NCBI RefSeq assembly: GCF_023016285.1 | Contig: NZ_CP095413.1 | Coordinates: forward strand, 3,737,001 to 3,801,000 | Source of the DNA: Muricauda sp. SCSIO 64092 | GTDB taxonomy: Bacteria; Bacteroidota; Bacteroidia; Flavobacteriales; Flavobacteriaceae | Direction of reading: 5' to 3' | Length of the DNA stretch: 64,000 bases | In this document: positions 19,690-28,399 of the stretch, one piece after another | Numbering within the stretch: the stretch's first letter is position 1 | Layout of the letters: each line of letters opens with the position of its first letter | Notes under the pieces: generated by a model | What the model saw: the letters and a program-made list of their open reading frames with translations, nothing else | Databases searched by the model: none | Told to the model about the DNA's origin: nothing | Program-made: the position numbers and the translations under genes

Positions 19690-20005
19690 GGAAAGGAGGG
19701 CAGGAAAGAAGGAAGTGCTAATTCAAAAAATCAAAAAATGAGAACAAAACCAATCTGGAAGTCCCTTTTTTGGTAAAATCTCTCACTACCCTACCTTACA
19801 AATGTTTTGACAAATAAAACCAATCGGGAATGTGAAAGGGGTTAGGTGTGTAATTCTTTACCTAATTCAAGTGGAAATGTTTACGCCTGTTTTCCTTGGG
19901 TGCACGACCAAGGCTTTTTTAATGCCGGTTTTAGGGTGACCTTATTGTTAAAACCCACTTGGCGGCTAATTTCGGCTATTGGCGTTTCGTTGTTTTTGCT
20001 ATATG
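19690..20005 (-). pseudogene. Decayed copy of the AraC 3' end and the susC leader
   Basis: The minus strand encodes NNETPIAEISRQVGFNNKVT and more, aligning with HTSITEIIYQVGFNNKVTFN of the AraC protein at 17568-18125, but later positions are shifted and a stop occurs early. A second frame gives RKHFHLN, the exact C-terminus of the intact protein. The bases to the left (about 19690-19830) also resemble the leader between susC and araC (17395-17520), including a purine-rich AAGGAGGG block and AAAATGA-AACAAAAC. This is a relic of a second AraC-SusC locus or of a partial duplication; no susC body remains. Confidence 0.65.
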
Positions 20006-20146
20006 GCAGTTGTGAGTGATTGTGGAGAAAAGCCGGAGGGACTAGAACCTGCCTCTTAAAACCCGAATAAATAAGGGTTTTCTGATCTTTTCAAGAAACA
20101 AGCTTACAGAATAGTTGACTTTTCTCAAGTTGAATTTAAAATTGAG

Positions 20147-20171
20147 GAAAAACCCCAGTTTTTCTAAGGGG
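20147..20171. promoter_or_regulatory. Repeated dyad element B, copy 1
   Basis: GAAAAACCCCAGTTTTTC followed by TAAGGGG. The arms GAAAAAC and GTTTTTC are inverted around CCCA. The same element, with only two base changes over 24 positions, recurs at 31691-31714. It lies 157 bases before the first gene of the protease/histidine kinase operon. It looks like a protein binding site; the binding factor is unknown. Confidence 0.45.
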
Positions 20172-20253
20172 AATCTACAGCAAAATCTAAGATTGGTTTG
20201 TTAATTTCAAGAGCTTCAGATTTTCTTCCAGTTACTTTTCTTTTTGTTTTGGT

Positions 20254-20282
20254 AAAAATCCCTAGGAATGGGGATGGGATGC
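20254..20282 (+). promoter_or_regulatory. Repeated dyad element A, copy 1 (putative response-regulator site)
   Basis: The core ATCCCTA-GGAA-TGGGGAT (20258-20275) is an imperfect 18-base dyad, flanked by AAA on the left and GGGATGC on the right. An almost identical 29-base stretch lies at 24664-24692 upstream of the next operon. The dyad ends 52 bases before the ATG at 20328, a suitable place for an activator. Control by the NarL-type regulator encoded in this operon is an inference. Confidence 0.6.
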
Positions 20283-20327
20283 TAAATATTTAATATTAAA
20301 ATTTGGTTTAAATTAAAATCTGAAGCA

Positions 20328-21389
20328 ATGCCAACTACTGAATATCATGCCTTAAAGAATTTGAAATTATACGACTTACCCGAAAATTCTAGATTATGTT
20401 GGGCCGCCTGTTTACAAATGTTTATTCATCTTCGAAGTCGAGGCAGTCAAATTCCATCTATTCGTGAACTTGTTGTAGATTATAAAAATGATACATGTTA
20501 CAAAACTTATGAGACTCAAAATTCATCTGACAATATTGCGATTCACGAAAGTTGCTTGATAGATACATATGACAACTACGATATTGATTTAGAATTGTAT
20601 GAAGGTAAAATCGACTTTGATTTTATAGAGAAATGGTTAAATGAAAATCATAGTCCTATTCTTGTAGGATTAAAGATGGATAAAAATAATGGCCATTTAG
20701 TTTTGGTAAGTGGTTATGCAAAATGCAGCGATACGAGATATCTACTGTTTTTTGATCCAGGAAACGGAGGATCAAGGAGATATGAGAAATTCTCTAAAGA
20801 TGCATTTCTATATCAAGGAAAATATGAGCCGGTAAAATATTGGCTCGTTCCTGGGCCTTTCTATGATGTAAAAATGGTAAAAGAAAGTTTTACAAAAGAA
20901 GAATTGTTAAAAACTTATAATATAGAGAACAATAGCAATTTCAGACTCGATTTCAGTTTACCGATACATGAAATAGATTTCATCACAACATATGATATTA
21001 TCAGGGGCGAGCCAAAATCAAATTATTTTCGCTTGGTTGACAATAGTACATCGGCCTTTAAAGATATTGTGCTTATGGAGCGCCATATTAACAAGTCTTG
21101 TAAGCTGACAACGCGTCCTTATGAACCAAGCAAAGCTATACCAATTAATGATTCAGTCGATAAAGCTATTTTCACTAATGAAAGTGATTACAAAGCTGAT
21201 TCATTGGTTTTTCTCAATTCTCATTCTGTTCAAGCTTACATGCATACGGCAAACAACGGAAAAAAAATGATATTGCCTGTTTATTCTCCCCGAGATTATG
21301 ACTTGGAGCTTAAATGGCAATCATATGAGGATTTCAAGAATAAAATTAGTTCAATTGAACCACCACATACAATCGTTTTTAATAACTAA
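20328..21389 (+). CDS. Papain-like cysteine peptidase-fold protein (CWAAC)
   Basis: The 353-residue protein contains SRLCWAACLQMFIH at about residues 23-36 and NNGHLVLVSGY at about 122-132, the Cys and His signatures of the C39/C70 papain-like superfamily (CWAA...H). An Asp in LFFDPGNGG (about residue 142) could complete the triad. No signal peptide is seen, so it is probably cytoplasmic unless exported by another route. The C-terminal half (170-353) has no recognisable domain. It is the first gene of an operon with an unknown protein, a histidine kinase and a response regulator (spacing 14 bases, then two 4-base overlaps). Substrate unknown; peptidase activity is inferred from motifs only. 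Confidence 0.7.
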   Translation: MPTTEYHALKNLKLYDLPENSRLCWAACLQMFIHLRSRGSQIPSIRELVVDYKNDTCYKTYETQNSSDNIAIHESCLIDTYDNYDIDLELYEGKIDFDFIEKWLNENHSPILVGLKMDKNNGHLVLVSGYAKCSDTRYLLFFDPGNGGSRRYEKFSKDAFLYQGKYEPVKYWLVPGPFYDVKMVKESFTKEELLKTYNIENNSNFRLDFSLPIHEIDFITTYDIIRGEPKSNYFRLVDNSTSAFKDIVLMERHINKSCKLTTRPYEPSKAIPINDSVDKAIFTNESDYKADSLVFLNSHSVQAYMHTANNGKKMILPVYSPRDYDLELKWQSYEDFKNKISSIEPPHTIVFNN

Positions 21390-21403
21390 AAATTAATAAA
21401 ATT

Positions 21404-22099
21404 ATGCACGAGAATCTTAGATTTAATATTAAACCTTCAAAAATCAATGATTGGCAACCCATCTTGGCAACTGAGTACATAGGGACTTTTTATATGATTT
21501 ACATAAAATTTCTCGAGGAACCCCAAAAGATTGAGGATACATGGGTAGCACCTTGTCAATTTTTTCTTCAAAATTGGCGAGGTAGTATAACAATGGGGCT
21601 TTATTGCGGAGAAAATGAATGTAAAAATGTGGAGAAATATTTAAAAACTGAGATTGGTTTAGCTAACACTGAGGCACTTGGTTACTCTTTCAGAATACAT
21701 GTTTCTGTTAAGCCTTTTTATAATGAAAATCAGGAATCACCTATAATTCAACTAAATTTTGGAAATGAGTTTGGCGAAAGAATCAAATTTGAAACCGAGG
21801 TAGATTACTACGATCCCCCAAAGGATATTTTTGATCCTGATGATGTTTCAAGTAGTAAATTTTTGCATCCATTGTTTCTTTTTAGGGAGGGAGATAACAT
21901 TCAGCATGTTTACTATCGAAAAGATGATGAAGACACAGATACGAGTGTTACAACAGGAGGTAACTATGATAGATATCGAGTAAATGTAATAGAAGGCAGA
22001 CCGGTGAATTTGAGCGAGAAAGGCAATAAGCCAGGATTATTTTTAGGAACGAAGAACAGTCCTACTTGTGATGCCAAGAGATCGGAGATTATCATATGA
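21404..22099 (+). CDS. Hypothetical protein of the kinase operon
   Basis: I do not recognise this 231-residue protein. It lacks a signal peptide and membrane segments, is rich in aromatic and acidic residues (for example VDYYDPPKDIFDPDDVSSSK) and looks mainly beta-stranded in its first two thirds. It lies between the papain-like gene and the histidine kinase gene, whose ATG overlaps its TGA by 4 bases, so co-translation is likely. It could be a substrate, inhibitor or partner of the papain-like protein, but that is inferred from position alone. Base composition is AT-rich like its neighbours. Confidence 0.7.
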   Translation: MHENLRFNIKPSKINDWQPILATEYIGTFYMIYIKFLEEPQKIEDTWVAPCQFFLQNWRGSITMGLYCGENECKNVEKYLKTEIGLANTEALGYSFRIHVSVKPFYNENQESPIIQLNFGNEFGERIKFETEVDYYDPPKDIFDPDDVSSSKFLHPLFLFREGDNIQHVYYRKDDEDTDTSVTTGGNYDRYRVNVIEGRPVNLSEKGNKPGLFLGTKNSPTCDAKRSEIII

Positions 22100-23967
22100 T
22101 AAGGTGTTTATGTACTATCATTTTTTGTTTAGGATTTTCTTTGTCGTGTATTTCCAATAAAAAGGAAAGCTTAAGTTTAATTATGAATTTTCTTAAGTTT
22201 CGTGAATATGAGAAAGCTCATCAATTATTGAAAGATTCTGATTTAACAGAATCGATAAAAAAACAAGTTTATCAATATTATTGGGTGCATCTTAAAGGTA
22301 AAGCTGTTGAAAAAGAATTTTATAGTAGAGAGAACAATGCCTATTCCAAAATTCTACACCATTTGTATCAAGGCATGTTAATGTTTTATACAGATGGAGA
22401 TGAAATTAATGCAATTAAAGAGTTTAATGAAGTTTTGGAAATCTCATTAGAGATTAAGGATGTTGCATTTGCATGTGAGTCTTTAAGACGCATTTTAGAA
22501 GTATATAATAACTTTTCTAAAACAATAAATGATAAAACATACACCTATTTTCTCAATGTTTATAAGAATTATCAAGTCGATTACTTTGAACAAGCAAGTT
22601 ATGCCTATTATGAATTTCGATTAAAACAAAGATTCTATCCCACCTTGGAATTGCGTTTTGAGGATGAAGTACTAAAAAGCTATGAGCAGAAAATTCTAAG
22701 ACCTAATTTTAGATCTTTATATGGAAAGTTTTTACTAACTAAGGCAACATATTTCTTTCATTACACCCGACAAAGGGACAGCGCTTTCATTTTAATTGGA
22801 ATGGCAAAAGATATATTTAAAAGGTCAAAACACTTTTTAGATATTGAACGTTTCCAAGCAGCAAGCTTAAATGAGATTAATTTCAGGTTGAAATTAAATG
22901 AAGTAGATAGAGTTGAAACACTATTTTCCTTTATAAATATAGATACTACTAGGGGGTATTCTTTTAAGTTGTTGAAAAAATTTTATTTACATCACAAATG
23001 GAAGAGTTTTCAGTTAAGAGGGTTATTTGATAGTACTTATTTCTACAAAGCAGAGTATTTTGACTATGAGAATTACTTGAACCAGCGGCAGAATTTAGCT
23101 AAGATTTCCAAGTTGCAAGCAGATAAAAAGGAAAGACAAAATATTGAACTTAAAAATCAAAATCTTTTAATATCTAACAAAGCAAAAACCAACCGAAATT
23201 GGCTCATTGCAGCAGGCATAGTAATCCTTTTAGGAACAGGTATCACAGTTCTTCTACAAAAGAATACCATTAAGAAAAGACTGTTAGCGGAACAAGAAGT
23301 CCAATTAAAGCAGCAACGAGTAGAAAATCTTCTTAAAGAGCAAGAATTGGTCAGTATTGATGCCATGATTGCCGGACAGGAAAAAGAACGACAAAAAGTG
23401 GCTGGAGAGCTTCATGACGATTTGGGGAGTTTGATGGCCACGATAAAATTGCATTTCGATCATGCAAATATTTCTGAGCAAGACCCCGCCTTGCGACGTG
23501 CACAAAAACTTTTGGAAGAAGCTTATCAGAAAGTACGGAGTATGGCTCACAGCAAAAACTCTGGAGTGATGAGTGACCAAGGTTTGTTGTCGGCCCTAAA
23601 AAAAATGGCCAAAACTATTGGGGAGACCAATGCCATGGAGGTCACTGTAGAAGATTTTGGATTGGGAGAACGTATGGAAAATTCCTTGGAGCTTTCCATA
23701 TTTAGAATGATACAGGAATTGGTGGCCAATGCCATAAAACATGCTGAAGCTTCCAGAGTAAATATTCAGTTGACCCAACACGAAGAGAATCTAAATATTA
23801 TTGTGGAAGACAACGGCAAAGGATTTGACCGCTCGCAGTTGGATAAAGAATCCAGAGGAATGGGGCTTACCAACATCGAAAAACGCGTGGAACATCTGGA
23901 AGGAAATTTTACTGTAGACAGTGTAATTGGAAGGGGAACATCCATCTTAATCGATATACCGGTATGA
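22096..23967 (+). CDS. Sensor histidine kinase, lipoprotein-like TPR sensor with HisKA_3 domain
   Basis: The 623-residue protein begins with a lipobox-like signal (LGFSLSC at about residue 18), followed by a helical, TPR-like sensor region to about 340, one membrane helix (about 370-388, WLIAAGIVILLGTGITVLL), a coiled coil, the phosphoacceptor motif RQKVAGELHDDLGSLMATIK (His near 440) and an ATPase domain with ELVANAIKHAEAS, VEDNGKGFD and GMGLTNIEKRV. This is the NarX/DesK-like class that phosphorylates LuxR-type regulators. Its partner follows with a 4-base overlap. The kinase part is less AT-rich than the sensor part, so the sensor has probably diverged or been exchanged. Confidence 0.92.
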   Translation: MIRCLCTIIFCLGFSLSCISNKKESLSLIMNFLKFREYEKAHQLLKDSDLTESIKKQVYQYYWVHLKGKAVEKEFYSRENNAYSKILHHLYQGMLMFYTDGDEINAIKEFNEVLEISLEIKDVAFACESLRRILEVYNNFSKTINDKTYTYFLNVYKNYQVDYFEQASYAYYEFRLKQRFYPTLELRFEDEVLKSYEQKILRPNFRSLYGKFLLTKATYFFHYTRQRDSAFILIGMAKDIFKRSKHFLDIERFQAASLNEINFRLKLNEVDRVETLFSFINIDTTRGYSFKLLKKFYLHHKWKSFQLRGLFDSTYFYKAEYFDYENYLNQRQNLAKISKLQADKKERQNIELKNQNLLISNKAKTNRNWLIAAGIVILLGTGITVLLQKNTIKKRLLAEQEVQLKQQRVENLLKEQELVSIDAMIAGQEKERQKVAGELHDDLGSLMATIKLHFDHANISEQDPALRRAQKLLEEAYQKVRSMAHSKNSGVMSDQGLLSALKKMAKTIGETNAMEVTVEDFGLGERMENSLELSIFRMIQELVANAIKHAEASRVNIQLTQHEENLNIIVEDNGKGFDRSQLDKESRGMGLTNIEKRVEHLEGNFTVDSVIGRGTSILIDIPV

Positions 23968-24578
23968 TAACGGTAGCCATAGCCGAGGACCATCAAGCCC
24001 TAATTGATGGTATCCGTTCTTATATCAAATATGAGGATGATATTAGCATTATCGGCCATGCCAACAATGGCAAAGAATTGCTCAAATTAGTACGGTTAAA
24101 ACAACCCAAAGTGGTGCTTTGTGATATCCGTATGCCCAAATTGGACGGTATTGAAGCCACCAAAACCATTTTGAAGGAACTCCCTTATACCAAAGTAATA
24201 GCCTTCACCATGTTCGATCAGGAACAGGCTGTACAACAGATGTTGGCAGCAGGTGCTCGTGGCTATATCTTAAAGAACAGTAGTTTGGAGGTGGTTTTGG
24301 AAGCCATAAGGGAAGTGGCCTCAGGAAAAGCCTATTACGACAAAAAAATCCACCTCCCCAATGCAGAAAAAAACAGCTCTAAAAGTGTTCTTTCCTCCCG
24401 GGAACAGGAAATCCTTCAACTCATTGCCAAGGGCCGTACTTCCCATCAAATAGCAGATGAACTCTTTATTGGTAAAAGTACGGTGGATACCCATCGTAAA
24501 AATATGATACGGAAACTGGGGCTAAGCGGAGCAGGGGAATTGCTGCGCTATGCGGTGGAGAAGAAGTATGAGTTTTAG
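23964..24578 (+). CDS. NarL/FixJ-family response regulator
   Basis: A 204-residue regulator with an N-terminal receiver domain (AIAEDHQALIDGI; phosphoacceptor Asp in VVLCDIRMPKLDG at about residue 53; Lys in GYILKNSS) and a C-terminal LuxR-type helix-turn-helix (SSREQEILQLIAKGRTSHQI, then DELFIGKSTVDTHRKNM). It overlaps the upstream kinase gene by 4 bases and is followed by a hairpin terminator, so it closes this operon. Dyad element A, found before this operon and again before the next one, is the natural candidate for its binding site. Confidence 0.95.
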   Translation: MITVAIAEDHQALIDGIRSYIKYEDDISIIGHANNGKELLKLVRLKQPKVVLCDIRMPKLDGIEATKTILKELPYTKVIAFTMFDQEQAVQQMLAAGARGYILKNSSLEVVLEAIREVASGKAYYDKKIHLPNAEKNSSKSVLSSREQEILQLIAKGRTSHQIADELFIGKSTVDTHRKNMIRKLGLSGAGELLRYAVEKKYEF

Positions 24579-24606
24579 TTTTCATTATTTCGAATTGGTC
24601 AATTGT

Positions 24607-24630
24607 AAGGAGCACCAGCTCCTTTTTTTA
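24607..24630 (+). terminator. Rho-independent terminator after the response regulator
   Basis: AAGGAGC (24607-24613) and GCTCCTT (24618-24624) form a perfect stem with loop ACCA, followed by a T tract. It separates the kinase operon from the next operon, which then needs its own promoter. Confidence 0.85.
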
Positions 24631-24663
24631 TTGCTAGATGCTTATAGAACGTAGATTAAGAAG

Positions 24664-24692
24664 GAAAATCCCTATGAATGGGGATGGTATGC
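24664..24692 (+). promoter_or_regulatory. Repeated dyad element A, copy 2
   Basis: The core ATCCCTA-TGAA-TGGGGAT (24668-24685) is the same dyad as at 20258-20275; over the 29-base stretch only a few positions differ. It lies between the terminator and the first gene of the HNH/ATPase operon, 94 bases before its preferred start. The repetition links the two operons in one regulon. Confidence 0.6.
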
Positions 24693-24779
24693 CGAGGGGT
24701 AATATGGTTAGTTTACAGATAACTAGGGAATAAAATAATTCTTTAGATGTCAGTAGTTAAAATTAAAAAACACCAACCA

Positions 24780-26420
24780 ATGAAAAATTTTATGATAAGC
24801 ATTGCGCTTTTGGTTTTTATCTTTTCCTATGGCCAAGAGGTTAAAGATTCAACAAGACTTAAAGAATTAATGAATTATCACAAGAAGATCAGCGATGCCA
24901 TGGAAAACTACAATCGGCTTTCTGATACTGATAAGCAAGACATATTTACAGCCTGTAGCGTTGCTGGACCCTTTTATGATTATTTGGTAGCAAAACAGGA
25001 AATTACCATGATGGAGGCAGATATCTATAATGTAGGGTTGTTGTGTGACAGATTTAAGAAAGTGGAGGAGGAAGCCAAACCAGAAACCGAAGAACGGGAA
25101 ACAGAAGAAGATTATGAAGATGAAAATGAACAATCAGAAGGGCAAGTACTTCTTGCAACCGTAGATAAAGGAACAACTGTTTCGTCCGGAACTTTAATGT
25201 TAAATAAGGATGTCCCTTTTAAAAGAGTTACTGACGGAAGAGAAGGTCAGATAAAGAACTTTCTTGAAGATAAATCGGAAAAGCTTGAAATTAAAGAGGC
25301 ATTTGTGCATTTTTTTAACAACAAGGCGACCACTATTTTCATTCAAGCGGTATATCATTCAAATGGTACGGAAGAGAAGCTTACTTTTTTAAATAATGAA
25401 TATAGCATCCCTATTAGAGCTTTCAATTTTTATAGACCAGATCGAAAGGACCGGACTAAAACAAACACCTATGAACTTGCGGCGAAAACAAAAGGAAAAG
25501 AGAGCATCGTAGTAGCCATTAATGATGTTTTTGATTATGTTAACAACAATGGGTTTAACTACTCGGTTGCCAACACAGAAGTGACATTAAATACCCAAGA
25601 TGAATCCAAAACAAGAAAAGCTATTATTCAACGACGCTTTTTTGACTTTTTTACTGGAGTAGTTTATTCCGATCTGTTAGGAGTCAATTCAGAGAATAGC
25701 AACTCCTTATTGAATGCTCAAGCTTCACTTCTGATTCCGATGAACCAAAAAAACTCTAGAAAGTGGACGGCCACAAGACAATTCTTGACCACAGCAAATA
25801 TTGCATTAAACAACAGTTTTGATGATGAATCGCGATTTATTGGATTTACTGATGGAGATGAAGTAAACCATTTTGATTTACTCCGTAAGAATAATTTAAA
25901 TGCGAGGATTGCCTTAGATATTATTACCTATGAATCCAAAGGGTGGTTTTTGAACACTTCGTTGGGATTTAGCGGTGCATTCTATAGAACAGGATTTAGA
26001 AATACCTTAGAGGCAGAAGCAGGAGATAATATAACTGAGGGTCAGGTTTTTTCTTTAACTTATGGTCCATATATTAACTTTGAATTCAGACCTCAAACTA
26101 ATTTTGGTGCCGATATCACTTTCTCTTTGGAGAACTTCACTTTTAATGATTCTCAAGAGATTAATGGAAGGGATTTTGCTAACGAAATTTTAGTAAACGA
26201 TGAAAGCCAAGACTTTTTATTCAAGCATAATTTGCTGGGAGTTACGGCCAACTTTTACTGGCTTACCGATCAAAATAAACGCACTGGAGGAATTTATGCT
26301 CGATTGGCGGCTACTTATCATACCCCAACAAGTTCTATATTTCCTCAGGTCTTCGTGGGATATGCTACGAACCTGACTTCTTTCGTAAATAAGTTTAATT
26401 CAGATAAAGATAAACAGTGA
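24780..26420 (+). CDS. Secreted or outer membrane protein of unknown function, probable beta-barrel C-terminus
   Basis: From this start the 546-residue protein has a clear signal peptide (MKNFMISIALLVFIFSYGQ) followed by a helical region (about 20-85), a strongly acidic linker (about 90-115, Glu/Asp-rich), a globular middle part, and from about 290 onward alternating strands such as GWFLNTSLGFSGAFYRTGFR that look like an outer membrane barrel. The last strand does not end in the usual aromatic residue, so the barrel is tentative. An ATG at 24747 would put 11 residues before the signal peptide. Its TGA overlaps the ATG of the next gene by one base (TGATG), indicating coupling. Family unknown. 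Confidence 0.7.
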   Translation: MKNFMISIALLVFIFSYGQEVKDSTRLKELMNYHKKISDAMENYNRLSDTDKQDIFTACSVAGPFYDYLVAKQEITMMEADIYNVGLLCDRFKKVEEEAKPETEERETEEDYEDENEQSEGQVLLATVDKGTTVSSGTLMLNKDVPFKRVTDGREGQIKNFLEDKSEKLEIKEAFVHFFNNKATTIFIQAVYHSNGTEEKLTFLNNEYSIPIRAFNFYRPDRKDRTKTNTYELAAKTKGKESIVVAINDVFDYVNNNGFNYSVANTEVTLNTQDESKTRKAIIQRRFFDFFTGVVYSDLLGVNSENSNSLLNAQASLLIPMNQKNSRKWTATRQFLTTANIALNNSFDDESRFIGFTDGDEVNHFDLLRKNNLNARIALDIITYESKGWFLNTSLGFSGAFYRTGFRNTLEAEAGDNITEGQVFSLTYGPYINFEFRPQTNFGADITFSLENFTFNDSQEINGRDFANEILVNDESQDFLFKHNLLGVTANFYWLTDQNKRTGGIYARLAATYHTPTSSIFPQVFVGYATNLTSFVNKFNSDKDKQ

Positions 26421-28396
26421 TGGCAAATAACACCGGAAAGAAGAAGCCTCTGATCAATTGTCATGCGCATATATTCACTGGGGATTATGTACCACCATTG
26501 TTAGGGAAGGGCATACTGCCTCCTCTGATTAGTTGGGTGGCACATCTTAAGGTGTTTATCTGGGTGATGCGCTATATTGTAATGCCTATACGATGGCCGG
26601 ATCCTAATCGCGGAACCGTTGTGGACAAAATAACGTACCAAATAAAACAGTTACGAAAATGGCTGTATGACAAGTATACTTTTTTTCCTATTGTACCCAG
26701 AATTGCAGAGGTTATTCAGTTTATGTTGGTATTGCCCACTTTGTTCATTGTTTTGTGTTGGTTTGACAAGAAACTGAGATTAGGAGATTACCCAAAACTC
26801 CAATCGGTAAATGGGTTTTTGGAACTATTGGAGACTGTAACACTCAATCTTCTACCAGAGCTCTTGCACCAAATAATATTCATACTCATAGTGTTGTTTT
26901 TTTTAAAGGTCACGCGAAATCTGGCCTATTCCATATTACGAAAGATTGTCAAACTGCCTGGGAAATTTAATCGTGCTCTTTTTGTGCGATACCTTCAAAT
27001 GGCCGAATTTGCCAAATACAAGAATCAATTCGATATTCTGGACAGGCTTAAAGATCAGTATCCTACAGGGACCCAATTCGTGGTGCTACCAATGGATATG
27101 AAATTTATGAAAGCCGGCGGACTGGTTGCAAGACCCAAAGAATATAAGAATGAACTCAAAGATTTAAGAGGTGGTGATGTTGAAGGGTATGGGCCATATT
27201 CGAAAAATAGATTACTGTTAAATAAGCAAAACTATCTTTTACAAATGGAGAAACTCAGGGATCTCAAGGAAACCCGAGGCGATGAAATACACCCCTTTGT
27301 TTTTCTTCATCCACAGCGCCTTAGGCAGGATCAAAAAAATACAGCCAACAATCCAAAACAGCTCAAACCTTATTTTGATTTCAATATTACGGAAGAGGGC
27401 AAAGTCGAATTAAAAGATTGCTGGCTTAAACGTTATTTGGAGCCCGAAGATTCAAAGCTCAAGTTTTCAGGATTTAAGATTTATCCAGCTTTAGGTTATT
27501 ATCCTTTTGATATTGAATTGTTGCCACTATGGAAGTATGCCGTGGACCACAAGATACCTATTATGACGCATTGCACCACGGGCACCATATTTTACCGGGG
27601 CTGGAAAAAACGTAGTTGGAACAGACACCCGGTCTACTACATGGGCAATAGTGCTACCAAAAAATTGCGTTTATCCGCCACTAGGTCCAGAAATTATCAA
27701 CGTTACTTTACCCATCCCTTAAATTTCCTTTGCTTGTTACATCCGGAACTCTTTCAACAACTTCTGAATAATTATCATGTTGATAAGAATGTGACACAGG
27801 AACAAAAACAGAATCTGATAAAACTTTTTGGAGAGCCTTGGGCAACTGAAGGTTTAAAGAACAATTTAAGTGAACTAAAAATCTGTTTTGGCCACTATGG
27901 TGGATTGGCCGAATGGAAGAAGTACCTTGTTGCCGATCGTAATCCACATAGTAACCAATTATTCAAGAGACCGGCATTTGGATCCGCTCTGGCACATAAG
28001 GTTGATTCTTCGGAGCTTTCCTGGTATAATGCAAGAGCAGCATGGGAAGAGATGGACTGGTATACCATGATTACAAGTTTGATGCTTCAATATCCCAATG
28101 TTTATGCGGACATCAGTTACATGCTGCACGATGAATCCATATTCCCATTGTTAAAGCAAACCCTTGGTCATAATCGGGGAGAAGTTAAGACAACGCCACC
28201 ACACCTTTCCCATGTGAAATTGGATTTGCCCAAGCATCCCCTAGGAAGTCGGATACTCTACGGAACAGATTTTTATATGGTTCGTAGCCACAAGACCGAA
28301 AAGGACTTGTTGGGACAAACACAGGCCTTATTATCTGAGGAGGAATTTGACTTGATTGCCCGAAGCAATCCTAAATCCTATTTAAACATTTCCTAG
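26420..28396 (+). CDS. Amidohydrolase-superfamily protein with membrane helices inserted after the first metal motif
   Basis: The 658-residue protein has the amidohydrolase HxH motif at residues 15-17 (LINCHAHIF), a third histidine in PIMTHCTTG (about 381), a fourth in CFGHYGG (about 489) and the catalytic Asp in YGTDFYMV (about 613), in the order seen in the ACMSD-like (amidohydrolase 2) branch of TIM-barrel metal hydrolases. Three hydrophobic segments at about 40-60, 94-115 and 147-173 lie between the HxH motif and the rest of the barrel, which is unusual. The catalytic face therefore probably sits at the inner membrane. It is second in a four-gene operon, followed after 3 bases by the HNH-ATPase gene. 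Substrate unknown. Confidence 0.75.
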   Translation: MANNTGKKKPLINCHAHIFTGDYVPPLLGKGILPPLISWVAHLKVFIWVMRYIVMPIRWPDPNRGTVVDKITYQIKQLRKWLYDKYTFFPIVPRIAEVIQFMLVLPTLFIVLCWFDKKLRLGDYPKLQSVNGFLELLETVTLNLLPELLHQIIFILIVLFFLKVTRNLAYSILRKIVKLPGKFNRALFVRYLQMAEFAKYKNQFDILDRLKDQYPTGTQFVVLPMDMKFMKAGGLVARPKEYKNELKDLRGGDVEGYGPYSKNRLLLNKQNYLLQMEKLRDLKETRGDEIHPFVFLHPQRLRQDQKNTANNPKQLKPYFDFNITEEGKVELKDCWLKRYLEPEDSKLKFSGFKIYPALGYYPFDIELLPLWKYAVDHKIPIMTHCTTGTIFYRGWKKRSWNRHPVYYMGNSATKKLRLSATRSRNYQRYFTHPLNFLCLLHPELFQQLLNNYHVDKNVTQEQKQNLIKLFGEPWATEGLKNNLSELKICFGHYGGLAEWKKYLVADRNPHSNQLFKRPAFGSALAHKVDSSELSWYNARAAWEEMDWYTMITSLMLQYPNVYADISYMLHDESIFPLLKQTLGHNRGEVKTTPPHLSHVKLDLPKHPLGSRILYGTDFYMVRSHKTEKDLLGQTQALLSEEEFDLIARSNPKSYLNIS

Positions 28397-28399
28397 ACC

